From positions 186,001 through 250,000 of the forward strand of contig SCUS01000092.1 of assembly GCA_004297725.1 (NCBI GenBank): a stretch of DNA of 64,000 nt, written 5' to 3'. Under the pieces are notes generated by a model. The model was not told where the DNA came from, made no database searches, and saw only the letters and a list, made by a program, of their open reading frames with translations. The position numbers were made by a program, and so were the translations under genes. Every line of letters starts with the position of its first letter. Positions within the stretch are counted from its first letter, which is position 1. Origin of the DNA: Myxococcaceae bacterium (GTDB lineage: Bacteria > Myxococcota_A > Polyangia > Polyangiales > Ga0077539). This document shows, piece by piece, positions 16,501 through 26,671 of the stretch.

Positions 16501-18647
16501 CACTCGCCGTCCCCGTCGAGCGTCACCGGCAGCCCCTCTCGCAGGCTGCGCACGGCCATGAGCGTCGCCCGCGCCGTCCCGTAGGTCTCCTCCCACGAGA
16601 TGGGCCACGGGCCGCCCTGGCGCACCGCCTCGACGAAGGCCTTGAAGCCCGCGGCGTGCCCACGGTCCTTGTGGGCCTTCTCGTCGGTGCGGCGCTCACC
16701 CTTCCAGAGCGAGACGTCGTCCCACTCGTCGATCACCGCGGTGCGGCCGCCGCCGAAGACCTCGATGCGCTCCACCGGGCCCGCGCGGTCGCCGCCCGCC
16801 TGGTACGACACGTTGGACACGCCCCCGTTGGCGTGGCGGATGGTGATGAACACCTGGTCGTCGGTGGTCTCCAGCCCGGGGTTCATGGCGACGGACTCCG
16901 CGTAGACCTTCACCGGGCCGCTGCCCTGCAGCGCCACGCAGGCGTCGATGGCGTGGCAGGCCTCGCCCACGATGCGGCCGCCGCCGATGTCCTCGTCCTG
17001 CGGCCACGCGTTGCCAGGGATCGCTCCCGGCGCGAAGCGGAAGCTCACCGTGCGCGCCCCCACGTCGGAGAAGAAGCCCCGCACCCGGTCGAGCGCCGGG
17101 GCGAAGCGGCGGTTGAAGCCCACCATCAGCATCGGGCAGTCGCGGCCGAGCGACTCCACGGTCTCCTTCACCCGCGCGAGCTCCTCCTCGGAGATGCACA
17201 GGGGCTTCTCCACGAAGACGTGCTTGCCCGCGCGCAGCGCCCGGATGACCAGGTCGGCGTGAAGGTCGTGGCGCGTCGCGACGAAGACCGCGCGCGTCCC
17301 CGGGTCGCTGAAGAGCTCGTCGACCTCGGTGGTGGCGAAGTCGAAGTCCATCTTGCGGCCCGAGTGCTCGGCGTTGAGCCCTCGCGCGGTGGAGAGGCCC
17401 CGCCAGCGCACGGGCCCGAGCTTCGCGAAGGCGGGCATCATCACCAGGCGCGCGTAGTTGCCCGCGCCGATGAGCGAGACGCCCAGCTCCGACGAGCCCA
17501 CCGCGCGGGGAGAGCGCAGCTCGATGCGGCGCGACGGCGCGGCGGGGACGTCGGGGTAGGTGAGCACCGCGCCCAGCACCGGGGCGTCGCTGGTGATGAG
17601 GTCGTAGGCCTCGGCGGCCTGCGCGATGGGGAAGCGGTGCGTGGTGAGCTTCTCCACCGGGAGCTTGCCCTGCGCCATGAGGTCGAGGATGGCCCCCATG
17701 TTGCGCTGCGAGGTCCAGCGCACGTGGCCGAAGGGATAGTCGACGCCCTTCTCCTCGTACGACGGGTCCATGCGGCCCGGGCCGAGGGAGGACGACACGG
17801 TGAACTCCAGCTCCTTCAGAAAGAAGGGAGCGCGAGGGAGGTTGAGGCCCACCACGCCGACCAGCACGATGCGGCCCTTCTGCCGGGTGACCTCCGCGGC
17901 GAACTCGATGGGCTCGTTGCTCTGCGTCGCGGCCGTGATGACCACCGCGTCGACCCCTTGGGCGCCCGCGAAGTCGCGCACCGCCTGCCGGGGTGACCCG
18001 AGGCCCACGGCGTCGGCGCCGAAGGTCTTCGCGAGCTCCAGCTTGGCCGGGTCGATGTCCGTGCCGAACACCCGGCACCCCTGGGCCTTGAGCAGCGCCA
18101 CGCAGATCTGCCCGATGAGCCCGAGGCCGATGACCAGCACCCGCTCTCCGAGCGTCGCCTTCGCGAGGCGCACGCCCTCCAGGCCGATGCTGGCGACGCT
18201 GGTGTACGCGGCCTGCTCGAAGGTCACCCCCTCGGGGATGAGCGCCACCAGGTTGCGCCCCACGCTCACCACGCCCGCGTGCGGCCCCGCGGTCGCGACG
18301 CGGTCGCCGGGCTTGTACTCCTGCACCCCGCGGCCGCACTCCAGGATCACCCCCGCGGACGAGTACCCGAGGGGCATGGGCTCGTCGAGCTTGGCCATCA
18401 CCTGCTGCGCGGTGGTGACCAATCCGTCGGACTTCAGCTTCTGGAGCACCCGGCGCACGTGGTCGGGCCGCTCTCGGGCCTTGCCGATGAGGCTCTTGCG
18501 CGCGAGCTCGACGACGTAGCGCTCGGTGCCGGCGGAGACCAGCGAGGCCGCCGTCGCGACCACCACCTGCCCGGCCGCCGCTACCGGCGCGGGGATCTCA
18601 CGGACGCCGGTCTTGCCCGTGCGCACTTCCTGAACGACCTGCTGCAT
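16500..18647 (-). CDS. Bi-domain oxidoreductase: zinc-type alcohol dehydrogenase fused to Gfo/Idh/MocA
   Basis: 715 residues. Residues about 1-350 are a medium-chain dehydrogenase: GYSSAGVILECG and PGDRVATAGPHAG in the GroES-like part, then VLVIGLGLIGQICVALLKAQG as the Rossmann dinucleotide site. The usual catalytic zinc Cys near the N-terminus appears replaced in LVSAGTERYVV. Residues about 375-700 are Gfo/Idh/MocA: VSLIGAGNYARLVMMPAF and the signature FVEKPLCI. This fusion is a known family ('bi-domain-containing oxidoreductase') found mainly in polysaccharide and heparinase-type loci. Here the only partner is the coupled ATP-grasp protein, with no glycosyltransferases nearby. Confidence 0.85.
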   Translation of the reverse strand: MQQVVQEVRTGKTGVREIPAPVAAAGQVVVATAASLVSAGTERYVVELARKSLIGKARERPDHVRRVLQKLKSDGLVTTAQQVMAKLDEPMPLGYSSAGVILECGRGVQEYKPGDRVATAGPHAGVVSVGRNLVALIPEGVTFEQAAYTSVASIGLEGVRLAKATLGERVLVIGLGLIGQICVALLKAQGCRVFGTDIDPAKLELAKTFGADAVGLGSPRQAVRDFAGAQGVDAVVITAATQSNEPIEFAAEVTRQKGRIVLVGVVGLNLPRAPFFLKELEFTVSSSLGPGRMDPSYEEKGVDYPFGHVRWTSQRNMGAILDLMAQGKLPVEKLTTHRFPIAQAAEAYDLITSDAPVLGAVLTYPDVPAAPSRRIELRSPRAVGSSELGVSLIGAGNYARLVMMPAFAKLGPVRWRGLSTARGLNAEHSGRKMDFDFATTEVDELFSDPGTRAVFVATRHDLHADLVIRALRAGKHVFVEKPLCISEEELARVKETVESLGRDCPMLMVGFNRRFAPALDRVRGFFSDVGARTVSFRFAPGAIPGNAWPQDEDIGGGRIVGEACHAIDACVALQGSGPVKVYAESVAMNPGLETTDDQVFITIRHANGGVSNVSYQAGGDRAGPVERIEVFGGGRTAVIDEWDDVSLWKGERRTDEKAHKDRGHAAGFKAFVEAVRQGGPWPISWEETYGTARATLMAVRSLREGLPVTLDGDGE

Positions 18648-18752
18648 GAACGTCTCCTCTGCGGGGATCGAAGCCGACGGGGCGGACTAGACCATCCCGC
18701 AGCGCCCTTCAAGCGTTGCCCGGCGAGGGGGGAGGCGTTCACGCGGAGGGCG

Positions 18753-20483
18753 TCACCCCACCTTGTTGGCGGCGAGCATCTTGGCCCACGAGTCGGCGAG
18801 CCCGATGGTGCGGTTGAACACCAGCGCCCCGGCGCTGGAGTCGCGCGTGTCCACGCAGAAATACCCCATGCGCTCGAACTGGAAGCGCTCGCCCGGCGCC
18901 GCGCCCGAGAGCGACGGCTCCAGCTTGCAGCCCTTCAGCACGGTCAACGAGTCGGTGTTGAGGTGGTCCTTCCAGCTCCCGCCTTCGGGCACCTCCATCG
19001 GGTCTTCGACCTTGAACAGCCGGTCGTAGAGCCGCACCTCGGCGTCCACCGCGTGCGCCGCGCTCACCCAGTGGAGGGTGCCCTTCACCTTGCGACCGTC
19101 GGGCGAGTCGCCGCCCTTCGTCGCCGGATCCCAGGTGCAGCGCAGCGCGGTGACCTCTCCCGTGGCCGGGTCCTTCTCGACCCCGGTGCAGGTGATGAAG
19201 CACGCGTAGCGAAGACGCACCTCGCGCCCCACGCTCAGCCGGAAGAACTTCTTCGGCGGGTCTTCCATGAAGTCCTCCCGCTCGATGAACAGCTCCCTCG
19301 CAAACGGAACCTTCCTCGTCCCCAGCTCCGGGTGCTCGGGGTGCACCGCCGCGTCGAACCAGATCACCTCCCCCTCCGGGAGGTTCTCGATGATCACCTT
19401 CAGCGGTCGCAGCACCCCCATCACCCGCGGGGAGCGGGCGTTGAGGTCTTCTCTCACCGCGTGCTCGAGCAGCGTCACGTCCGCCACGCCGTCGCGCTTC
19501 GACACGCCCACGCGCTCGCAGAAGGCCCTCAGCGCCTCCGGGGTGAAGCCCCGCCGTCGAACCGCCGCCAGCGTGGGCATCCGGGGATCATCCCAGCCGC
19601 TCACATGGCCGCCCTCGACCAGCTCCTTCATGCGCCGCTTGGAGAGCACCGTGTACGACAGGTTGAGCTTGCCGAACTCGATCTGCTTCGGCCTCTGCTC
19701 GACCCCGATCGCCTCCAGGAACCACTCGTACAGCCCCCGGTGGTTGATGAACTCCAGCGTGCAGATGGAGTGCGTCACCCCTTCGATGGCGTCGCTCTCC
19801 CCGTGCGCCCAGTCGTACATCGGGTAGATGCACCACCTGTCGCCGGTGCGATGGTGCGTCGCATGGCGGATCCGGTACATCAACGGATCGCGGAGGTTGA
19901 GGTCCTTCGAGGCCATGTCGATCTTCGCGCGCAGCACGTGGGCGCCGTCGGGGAATTCCCCCGCGCGCATCCGCCGGAAGAGGTCGAGGTTCTCCGCCGC
20001 CGAGCGATCGCGGAAGGGGCTGTTCACCCCGGGGCGGTGGAAGTCCCCGCGGCCCGCGCGGATGGCCTCGAGGTCCTGCGAGTCGACGTAGGCGCGGCCC
20101 TCGCCGATGAGCTTCTCGGCCCAGGTGTAGAGCTGCTCGAAGTAGTCCGAGGCGAAGTAGAGCCGCTCTCCGAACTCGTAGCCGAGCCAGCGCACGTCGG
20201 CCTTGATCGACTCGACGTACTCCACCTCCTCGGTGGCCGGGTTGGTGTCGTCGAAGCGGAGGTTGCACACCCCGCCGTGGCGCTGCGCGAGCCCGAAGTT
20301 GAGGGTGATCGACTTGGCGTGGCCAAGGTGGAGATAGCCGTTGGGCTCCGGAGGAAAGCGGGTCATCAGCCGACCGCCGTTGAGGCCCGCCGCGAGGTCG
20401 TCGCGCACGAGGTCATCGACGAAGTTGCCGGGTCCGTCGTCCGTCCGAGGGGCCGTGCCTTTGGTGTGCTCTGGGTCGCTCAT
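18753..20483 (-). CDS. glnS: Glutamine--tRNA ligase
   Basis: 576 residues from ATG 20483; a GTG 18 nt upstream is an alternative. Charges tRNA-Gln with glutamine in the cytoplasm. [17 protein letters not shown] (residues about 42-58) is the class I HIGH motif with the GlnRS-specific PEPNG context, and VLSKRRM is the KMSKS equivalent. [11 protein letters not shown] is the usual following segment. Length is a little above the family norm (about 555), with about 20 extra N-terminal residues. It lies 51 nt downstream of gltD on the same strand, so an enzyme that consumes glutamine and the tRNA synthetase for glutamine are adjacent. Presence of GlnRS means Gln-tRNA does not have to be made solely by the amidotransferase route. 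Confidence 0.93.
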   Translation of the reverse strand: MSDPEHTKGTAPRTDDGPGNFVDDLVRDDLAAGLNGGRLMTRFPPEPNGYLHLGHAKSITLNFGLAQRHGGVCNLRFDDTNPATEEVEYVESIKADVRWLGYEFGERLYFASDYFEQLYTWAEKLIGEGRAYVDSQDLEAIRAGRGDFHRPGVNSPFRDRSAAENLDLFRRMRAGEFPDGAHVLRAKIDMASKDLNLRDPLMYRIRHATHHRTGDRWCIYPMYDWAHGESDAIEGVTHSICTLEFINHRGLYEWFLEAIGVEQRPKQIEFGKLNLSYTVLSKRRMKELVEGGHVSGWDDPRMPTLAAVRRRGFTPEALRAFCERVGVSKRDGVADVTLLEHAVREDLNARSPRVMGVLRPLKVIIENLPEGEVIWFDAAVHPEHPELGTRKVPFARELFIEREDFMEDPPKKFFRLSVGREVRLRYACFITCTGVEKDPATGEVTALRCTWDPATKGGDSPDGRKVKGTLHWVSAAHAVDAEVRLYDRLFKVEDPMEVPEGGSWKDHLNTDSLTVLKGCKLEPSLSGAAPGERFQFERMGYFCVDTRDSSAGALVFNRTIGLADSWAKMLAANKVG

Positions 20484-20534
20484 GGTCGTAAGGGGCGACA
20501 CACTACGGCGCGTCGACGCCGCGCGTCGAGGGAT

Positions 20535-22010
20535 TCACCCCCGCGCCGTCGTCCCCAGCCAGGCGTCCACCCGCTCGGCCGCGCGGCGCCCCTCGGCGAT
20601 CGCCCACACCACCAGCGAGGCCCCTCTTCGCATGTCGCCCGCCACGAAGACCCCCGGCGCCGAGGTGGCGTGGTCGTCCGCCAGCACGTTGCCTCGACCG
20701 TCCATCGCCACGCCGAGCTGCGTCAGCAGGCCCTCCCTCGACGATCCGACGAAGCCCATGGCCAGCAGCACCAGGTCGCAGGCGATCTCGTGCTCGCTCC
20801 CCGAGACCTCCGTCATCACGCCCCGCTTGCGCTCGACGCGCACCACCTCCAGCGCCTCCACGCGGCCGTGGGCGTCGGTGCGCACCCGCTTCGTCAGCAC
20901 CCCGAACTCCCGCTCGCCGCCCTCCTCGTGGGAGCTCGACGTGCGAAACACCCAGGGCCACTCGGGCCACGCGTTGCCCGGGGCGCGCTCGCCCGGCAGC
21001 CGGGGCATCAGCTCCAGGGAGGTGACGCTCCTCGCCCCCTGGCGTATCGCCGTGCCCACGCAGTCCGAGCCCGTGTCCCCGCCGCCCAGCACCACCACCC
21101 GGCGCCCGGTGGCCAGCACCGCGTCCCGGTCCGGAACCATGTCCCCCGCCACCCGTCGGTTCTGCTGGGTGAGGTAGACCATCGCCTGCACCACCCCCTC
21201 CGCCCCGGCGCCCTCGACCTCCAGCGCCCTCGGCACCATCGCCCCGCCGCACAGCACCACCGCGTCGCAGCCCCCGCGCAGGGTCTCCCCGGAGAGGTCC
21301 TCCCCCACGCGGACGCCCGTGCGAAACACCACCCCCTCGGCGCTCATCTGCTTCACCCGCGCGTCGAGGCTCGCCTTCTCCAGCTTGAAGTCGGGGATGC
21401 CGTAGCGAAGCAATCCCCCCACCCGGTCGTCGCGCTCGTACACCGTCACGTCGTGCCCCAGCCGGGCGAGCTGCTGCGCGCACGCCAGACCCGCCGGGCC
21501 CGACCCCACCACCGCCACGCGCTTGCCGCTGCGCAGCACCGAGAGCCTCGGCGACAGCGCGCTCCCCTGCGCCATCGCCCGGTCGGCGATCTCCTTCTCG
21601 ATCAGCTTGATGCTCACCGCCCCGGGCGCCTCTCGGCCGCCCTCCGCGGGGATGCTCCCCAGCGCCAGCACGCAGCTCCCCTCGCAGGGAGCGGGGCACA
21701 CCCTCCCCGTCACCTCGGGGAAGTTGTTGGTCTCGTGAAGCTCCGCCGAGGCCTCCTCCCAGCGACCCTTCATCACCAGGTCATTGAAGTCCGGAATCAG
21801 GTTGCCCAAGGGGCAACCCGTCTTCACGGCAGGCGCCACGCCCCCCATGCAGAAGGGCACCCCGCAGTCCATGCAGCGCGCCGCCTGCTCCCTCACCGCC
21901 GGCTCCGGCGGCGACAGGTCGAGCTCCTTCCAGTCGTGCACCCGCACCGCCACCGGCCGCGACTCCGCCTTCGAGCGACGGATCTCAAGAAACCCTCGCG
22001 GTCGTCCCAT
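20535..22010 (-). CDS. gltD: Glutamate synthase (NADPH) small subunit
   Basis: 491 residues. Supplies electrons from NADPH to the GltB subunit. The N-terminal Cys-rich domain has AARCMDCGVPFC and a later GCPLGN, then VCPAPCEGSCV, the cysteines that hold two [4Fe-4S] clusters. VAVVGSGPAGLACAQQLA is the FAD-binding GxGxxG, and VVVLGGGDTGSDCVGTA the NADPH-binding Rossmann site. Near the end VFVAGDMRRGASLVVWAI is the second FAD motif. The start ATG shares one base with the gltB stop (TAATG), giving a translationally coupled gltB-gltD pair. Length is normal. Confidence 0.93.
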   Translation of the reverse strand: MGRPRGFLEIRRSKAESRPVAVRVHDWKELDLSPPEPAVREQAARCMDCGVPFCMGGVAPAVKTGCPLGNLIPDFNDLVMKGRWEEASAELHETNNFPEVTGRVCPAPCEGSCVLALGSIPAEGGREAPGAVSIKLIEKEIADRAMAQGSALSPRLSVLRSGKRVAVVGSGPAGLACAQQLARLGHDVTVYERDDRVGGLLRYGIPDFKLEKASLDARVKQMSAEGVVFRTGVRVGEDLSGETLRGGCDAVVLCGGAMVPRALEVEGAGAEGVVQAMVYLTQQNRRVAGDMVPDRDAVLATGRRVVVLGGGDTGSDCVGTAIRQGARSVTSLELMPRLPGERAPGNAWPEWPWVFRTSSSHEEGGEREFGVLTKRVRTDAHGRVEALEVVRVERKRGVMTEVSGSEHEIACDLVLLAMGFVGSSREGLLTQLGVAMDGRGNVLADDHATSAPGVFVAGDMRRGASLVVWAIAEGRRAAERVDAWLGTTARG

Positions 22011-25000
22011 TACGCCCTCGCCTCGACCGTCGCCGCGCCCTCGGCCTTCGCCCGCTGCGCCGCCTGCGCCCGGCGAAGCTCCTCGGGCATCACCTTCACG
22101 AAGCGCCCCACGGACTCCGACCAGCGCCCCAGCAGCGCCTTCGCCTTCGGGCTCCCGGTGCGCCGTGCGTGCTCCTCCACCAGCGAGCGCAGCGCCACGA
22201 CGTCGTCCTCGCTCAGTGCCTCCAGCGCCACCGTGTCGGGGTTGCAGCGCGCCGCGAAGCCGCCGTCTTCATTGAACACATAGGCCACGCCGCCGCTCAT
22301 GCCCGCGGCGAAGTTGCGGCCCGTCGAGCCCAGCACCACGACCGTCCCTCCGGTCATGTACTCGCAGCCGTGGTCGCCGACGCCCTCCACCACCGCCGCC
22401 GCGCCGCTGTTGCGCACCGCGAAGCGCTCCCCCGCGCGGCCGTTGAAGAAGGCCCTCCCCCGGGTCGCCCCGTAGAGCACCGTGTTGCCGACGATCACCT
22501 GCGACTCGTGCTCGAAGGGCGACGCCTCCGGGGGACAGATCGCCAGCACCGCGCCCGACAGCCCCTTGCCGACATAGTCGTTGGCGTCTCCCCAGAGCGC
22601 GAGCGTCAGGCCCGGCGCGCCGAAGGCACCAAAGGACTGCCCCGCGCTCCCGTGGGCGGTGATCACCAGGGTGTCGTCCGCGAGGCCCGCCTCGCCGTGC
22701 CGCCGTGCGATCTCTCCGGACAGCATCGCCCCGAAGGCCCGATCGCTGTTGCGAATGGGCGTCTCCAGGGACACCCGCTCCCCTCGCTCCAGGGCGCCCG
22801 CGGCCTTCAGGGCGAGCGAGCGGTCGAGCACCGCGCTGAGGTTGTGATCGACGGGCTCCACGCAGTGAAGGGGGCTCGTCGCGGCCTCCTTCGGGCGGTA
22901 GAGCACCTCGCTGAAGTCCAGCCGGCGGGCCTTCCACCAGGCTCCCACGGGCGCTCCCTCGGGCTTCTTCGGGGCGATGCACTCCACCCTCCCGACCGCC
23001 TCTTCGAGCGTGCGGAAGCCCAGCGAGGCGAGGAGGGTGCGCACCTCCTCGGCCACGAAGAAGAGATACCGGATGACGTGCTCCGGGGCGCCCGAGAAGC
23101 GCTTTCGCAGCTCCGGGTCCTGCGTGGCGATGCCGACCGGGCAGGTGTTGAGGTGACACTTGCGCATCATCAGACAGCCCATCGCCACCAGCGGACCGGT
23201 GCTGAACCCGAACTCCTCGGCGCCCAGCAGAGCGCCCACCACCACGTCGCGCCCGGTGCGCATCTGGCCGTCCACCTGCAAGCGCACCCGACCGCGGAGG
23301 CCGTTGAGCACCAGCACCTGCTGGGCCTCGGCGAGGCCGAGCTCCCAGGGCGTTCCGGCGTGGTGGATGGAGGTCAGCGGCGCGGCGCCCGTCCCACCGT
23401 CGTGCCCGGAGATCAGGATCACGTCGGCCAGCGCCTTGGCCACGCCCGCGGCGACGGTCCCGACGCCCGCCTCGGAGACCAGCTTCACGCTGATGCGCGC
23501 GGTGGGGTTCACGTTGCGCAGGTCGAAGACGAGCTGCGCCAGGTCTTCGATGGAGTAGATGTCGTGGTGCGGCGGCGGGGAGATCAGCGTCACGCCCGGC
23601 GTGGAGTGACGCACCCTCGCGATCACCGCGTCGACCTTGTGTCCCGGGAGCTGGCCGCCCTCGCCCGGCTTGGCCCCCTGGGCCATCTTGATCTGGATCT
23701 CGTCGGCGTTGACCAGGTAGTGCGCCGTCACCCCGAAGCGCCCGGAGGCCACCTGCTTGATGGCCGACCGCCTGGAGTCCCCGTTGGGCAGCGGGATGAA
23801 GCGCTCCGGGTCCTCGCCGCCTTCGCCCGTGTTGGAGCGGGCGCCCATCCGGTTCATCGCCACGGCGAGGGTCTCGTGGGCCTCCTTGGAGATCGATCCG
23901 AAGCTCATCGCCCCGGTCGCGAAGCGCCTCACGATCTCCACCGAGGCTTCGACCTCTTCGATCGGCACCGGGGCGTTGCCCGGCGGGGCCACGAGGTCCC
24001 ACGCGCCTCGCAGGGTGAGCAGCCGCCCTCCCTGCTCGTTGATCTCCCTGGCCCACGCCGCGTAGGTGTCGCCGTCGCCCTCGCGCACCGCGCGCTGCAG
24101 CCCGGAGATGGTGCTCGCGGTCCAGAGGTGCCCCTCGCCCTTCGTCCGCAGGTGGATCAATCCCCCCACGTCGAGGTGCGCCTCGGGGTGCGCTCCATAG
24201 GCGCGGTCGTGGCGGGCGAGGGCCTCTCGGGCGATCTCGTCGAGCCCGACGCCCCGGATGCGCGACGAGGTGCCTGCGAAGTAGCGGTCGATGACGGCCT
24301 GGTCGACGCCGACGGCCTCGAAGATCTGCGCTCCCTGGTAGGACGAGACCGCGCTGATGCCCATCTTGGACATCACCTTCTGGAGGCCCTTCACCAGGGC
24401 CTTCACGTAGTACTTCACGGCCGCGTCGGGCTCTCCCGACAGCACCCCGGAGCGCGCGAGGTCGGCCACGGTCTCCATGGCGAGGTAGGGGTTCACCGCG
24501 CCGGCGCCGTAGCCCACCAGCAGCGCGAGGTGGCTCACCTCCCTGGGCTCGGCCGACTCCACGACGATGCCGACCTTCATGCGAAGGCCCGTTCGGATGA
24601 GGTAGTGGTGCACCGCGCCGAGGGCGAGCAGCGAGGGGATGGGGACGTGCCCGGGGCCCACGTCGCGGTCGGACAGGATGAGCAGCGAGGCGCCCGAGAG
24701 GACCGCCGCGCGGGCCTCGCGGCAGAGGGTGTCGAGGGCCTCTCGGAGGCGCGCCCCTGCGCTGCGCGGGTCGTCCTGGGGAGGGCGGGCGAAGCGCATC
24801 GCGAGGGTGCAGGCGTGGAAGTCCGCGGGCACGCTGCGTCGCAGCCGGGCGACGTCGTCGTTGGTGAGCACCGGGTGCTTGAGCTGCACCATGCGGCACT
24901 GCTTCGGGGTCTCGTCGAGGAGGTTTCCCTCGCCGCCGACGGAGCTGGTCATCGACATCACCACCGCCTCGCGGATGGGGTCGATGGGGGGGTTGGTCAC

Positions 25001-26554
25001 CTGGGCGAACTGCTGCTTGAAGTAGCGGAAGAGGCTCTGCGGGCGCTCGGAGAGCACGGCGAGCGGCGCGTCGACGCCCATGGAGCCGGTGGCCTCCTCG
25101 CCGGTGGCGGCCATCGGAGGGAGCACCCGGGTGAGGTCTTCCTCGGTGTAGCCGAAGATCTGGTGGAGCCGAGGGAGGTCGTCGGGGGAGAGGGTGTACG
25201 CGCTGCGGGCGGGGGGGAGGTCGTCGAGGTCGATGCGGTTCTCCGCGAGCCAGGCGCGGTACGGCTGGCGCGTGGCCACCCGGTGCTTCACCTCCTCGTC
25301 GCGCAGCACCCTCCCCTCGCGCGTGTCCACCAGGAACATCCTCCCCGGCTGCACCCTCCCCTTCTGCACCACGGTGGCCGGGTCGAGGGGCAGCACCCCG
25401 AGCTCGCTGGCGAGCACCACCAGCCCGTCGCTGGTGACGGCCCACTTGGCGGGGCGCAGCCCGTTGCGGTCGAGCATGGCGCCCACGAGGTCGCCGTCGG
25501 AGAAGGCGAGCGCGGCGGGGCCGTCCCAGGGCTCGATGAGGCACGCGTGGTAGTCGTAGAAGGCCTTGCGCTCGGGCGACATGGCCTCGTCGCCGGTCGC
25601 CTCGGGCACGAGCATCATCATCACGTGCGGCAGGCTGCGGCCGCTGGCGACGAGGAAGTCGACGACGTTGTCGAGCGAGGCGCTGTCCGACCCGCTCGAT
25701 CGGATGATGGGCTTGAAGTCCTCGATGGCCTCGCCGAAGTGGGGCGACTCCAGCAGGGCCTCGCGGGCGCGCATCCAGGCGCGGTTGCCGTTGAGGGTGT
25801 TGATCTCGCCGTTGTGGGCCAGGTAGCGGAAGGGGTGCGCCCGCTCCCAGCTCGGGAAGGTGTTGGTGCTGAAGCGCGAGTGCACCACCGCGAGGCGGGT
25901 GACGGTGCGGGGGTCGAGCAGGTCGGGATAGAAGTCCCCGAGCTGCTCGGCGAGCATCAGGCCCTTGTAGACGACGGTGCGAGACGAGCAGGAGCAGAGG
26001 TAGAAGTCGTCGCCGCCGAGGGTGACGCTGGCGGTGCGCCCGGCGCGCTTTCGCACCATGAAGAGCGTGCGGTCGAAGCCCTCGCGCGGGCCCTCCCGGC
26101 CGATGAAGAGCTGCCGGATGGCGGGCATGGTGTCGCGGGCCATCGGGCCGATGGCGCTCGCGTCGGTGGGGACGTCGCGCCAGCCGAGCACCCGCTGCCC
26201 GTGGTGCTCGACGGCGGCCTCGAGGATGGCCTCCATGCGGCGGCGACGGGCGGGGTCGGCGGAGAGGAAGCACATCGCGACGGCGTAGTTGCCGGGCTCC
26301 GGGAGGCGCACCCCCTGGCGGGCCATCTCGTCGGCGTAGCGATCGTGGGGGATCTGGAGCATCACCCCGGCGCCGTCGCCGGTGTACGGGTCACAGCCCG
26401 CGGCGCCCCGATGGGTGAGCCTCGCGAGGATCTCCAGGGCCTGCGTGACGGTGTCGTGCGTGGCGCGGCGGTCGAGCCGGGCGACGAAGCCGAGACCGCA
26501 GGCGTCGTGCTCGTGGTTGGGATCGTAGAGGCCCTGGGCTGGAGGAAGTGCCAT
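22010..26554 (-). CDS. gltB: Glutamate synthase large subunit
   Basis: 1514 residues. Makes two glutamates from glutamine and 2-oxoglutarate. HDACGLGF places the type II glutamine amidotransferase nucleophile at Cys19, so an 18-residue propeptide must be removed. The central and FMN domains follow, with GAKPGEGGQLPG and ISVKLVSEAGVGTVAAGVAK typical of the synthase barrel. CLMMRKCHLNTC gives the C-x5-C-x4-C ligands of the [3Fe-4S] cluster. The C-terminal beta-helix (GXXGXXXG repeats) includes YEYMTGG-type sequence at CEYMTGGTVVVLG. The gene is first in the gltB-gltD-glnS block and has a good sigma-70-like promoter immediately upstream. Confidence 0.95.
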   Translation of the reverse strand: MALPPAQGLYDPNHEHDACGLGFVARLDRRATHDTVTQALEILARLTHRGAAGCDPYTGDGAGVMLQIPHDRYADEMARQGVRLPEPGNYAVAMCFLSADPARRRRMEAILEAAVEHHGQRVLGWRDVPTDASAIGPMARDTMPAIRQLFIGREGPREGFDRTLFMVRKRAGRTASVTLGGDDFYLCSCSSRTVVYKGLMLAEQLGDFYPDLLDPRTVTRLAVVHSRFSTNTFPSWERAHPFRYLAHNGEINTLNGNRAWMRAREALLESPHFGEAIEDFKPIIRSSGSDSASLDNVVDFLVASGRSLPHVMMMLVPEATGDEAMSPERKAFYDYHACLIEPWDGPAALAFSDGDLVGAMLDRNGLRPAKWAVTSDGLVVLASELGVLPLDPATVVQKGRVQPGRMFLVDTREGRVLRDEEVKHRVATRQPYRAWLAENRIDLDDLPPARSAYTLSPDDLPRLHQIFGYTEEDLTRVLPPMAATGEEATGSMGVDAPLAVLSERPQSLFRYFKQQFAQVTNPPIDPIREAVVMSMTSSVGGEGNLLDETPKQCRMVQLKHPVLTNDDVARLRRSVPADFHACTLAMRFARPPQDDPRSAGARLREALDTLCREARAAVLSGASLLILSDRDVGPGHVPIPSLLALGAVHHYLIRTGLRMKVGIVVESAEPREVSHLALLVGYGAGAVNPYLAMETVADLARSGVLSGEPDAAVKYYVKALVKGLQKVMSKMGISAVSSYQGAQIFEAVGVDQAVIDRYFAGTSSRIRGVGLDEIAREALARHDRAYGAHPEAHLDVGGLIHLRTKGEGHLWTASTISGLQRAVREGDGDTYAAWAREINEQGGRLLTLRGAWDLVAPPGNAPVPIEEVEASVEIVRRFATGAMSFGSISKEAHETLAVAMNRMGARSNTGEGGEDPERFIPLPNGDSRRSAIKQVASGRFGVTAHYLVNADEIQIKMAQGAKPGEGGQLPGHKVDAVIARVRHSTPGVTLISPPPHHDIYSIEDLAQLVFDLRNVNPTARISVKLVSEAGVGTVAAGVAKALADVILISGHDGGTGAAPLTSIHHAGTPWELGLAEAQQVLVLNGLRGRVRLQVDGQMRTGRDVVVGALLGAEEFGFSTGPLVAMGCLMMRKCHLNTCPVGIATQDPELRKRFSGAPEHVIRYLFFVAEEVRTLLASLGFRTLEEAVGRVECIAPKKPEGAPVGAWWKARRLDFSEVLYRPKEAATSPLHCVEPVDHNLSAVLDRSLALKAAGALERGERVSLETPIRNSDRAFGAMLSGEIARRHGEAGLADDTLVITAHGSAGQSFGAFGAPGLTLALWGDANDYVGKGLSGAVLAICPPEASPFEHESQVIVGNTVLYGATRGRAFFNGRAGERFAVRNSGAAAVVEGVGDHGCEYMTGGTVVVLGSTGRNFAAGMSGGVAYVFNEDGGFAARCNPDTVALEALSEDDVVALRSLVEEHARRTGSPKAKALLGRWSESVGRFVKVMPEELRRAQAAQRAKAEGAATVEARA

Positions 26555-26565
26555 TGACGCGACGC

Positions 26566-26593
26566 ATGATAGTCAGGTGACGCGACGTGGCAA
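26566..26593 (-). promoter_or_regulatory. Sigma-70-like promoter for gltBD, overlapping a 10-bp direct repeat
   Basis: On the minus strand TTGCCA (26593-26588) and TATCAT (26571-26566) are separated by 16 nt; each matches consensus at five of six positions. The predicted start of transcription is about 26559, only about 5 nt before the gltB ATG (26554), which would make the mRNA nearly leaderless. The plus-strand decamer TGACGCGACG occurs at 26555-26564 and 26578-26587, flanking the -10 box, and may be an operator. Confidence 0.5.
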
Positions 26594-26671
26594 ACCGTGA
26601 GTGGGGATAAGGCGCGGTGACGGAGCGGGTGACGGAGGGTGCGGCGTCGTAGCCGGAGGGGGCTTGGAACG

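Noticed and set aside
22169-26557. A 1462-codon plus-strand frame opposite gltB
   Set aside because: The minus-strand GltB has all expected motifs; the opposite frame is His/Arg/Gly/Val-rich noise from GC-rich DNA with few stops.
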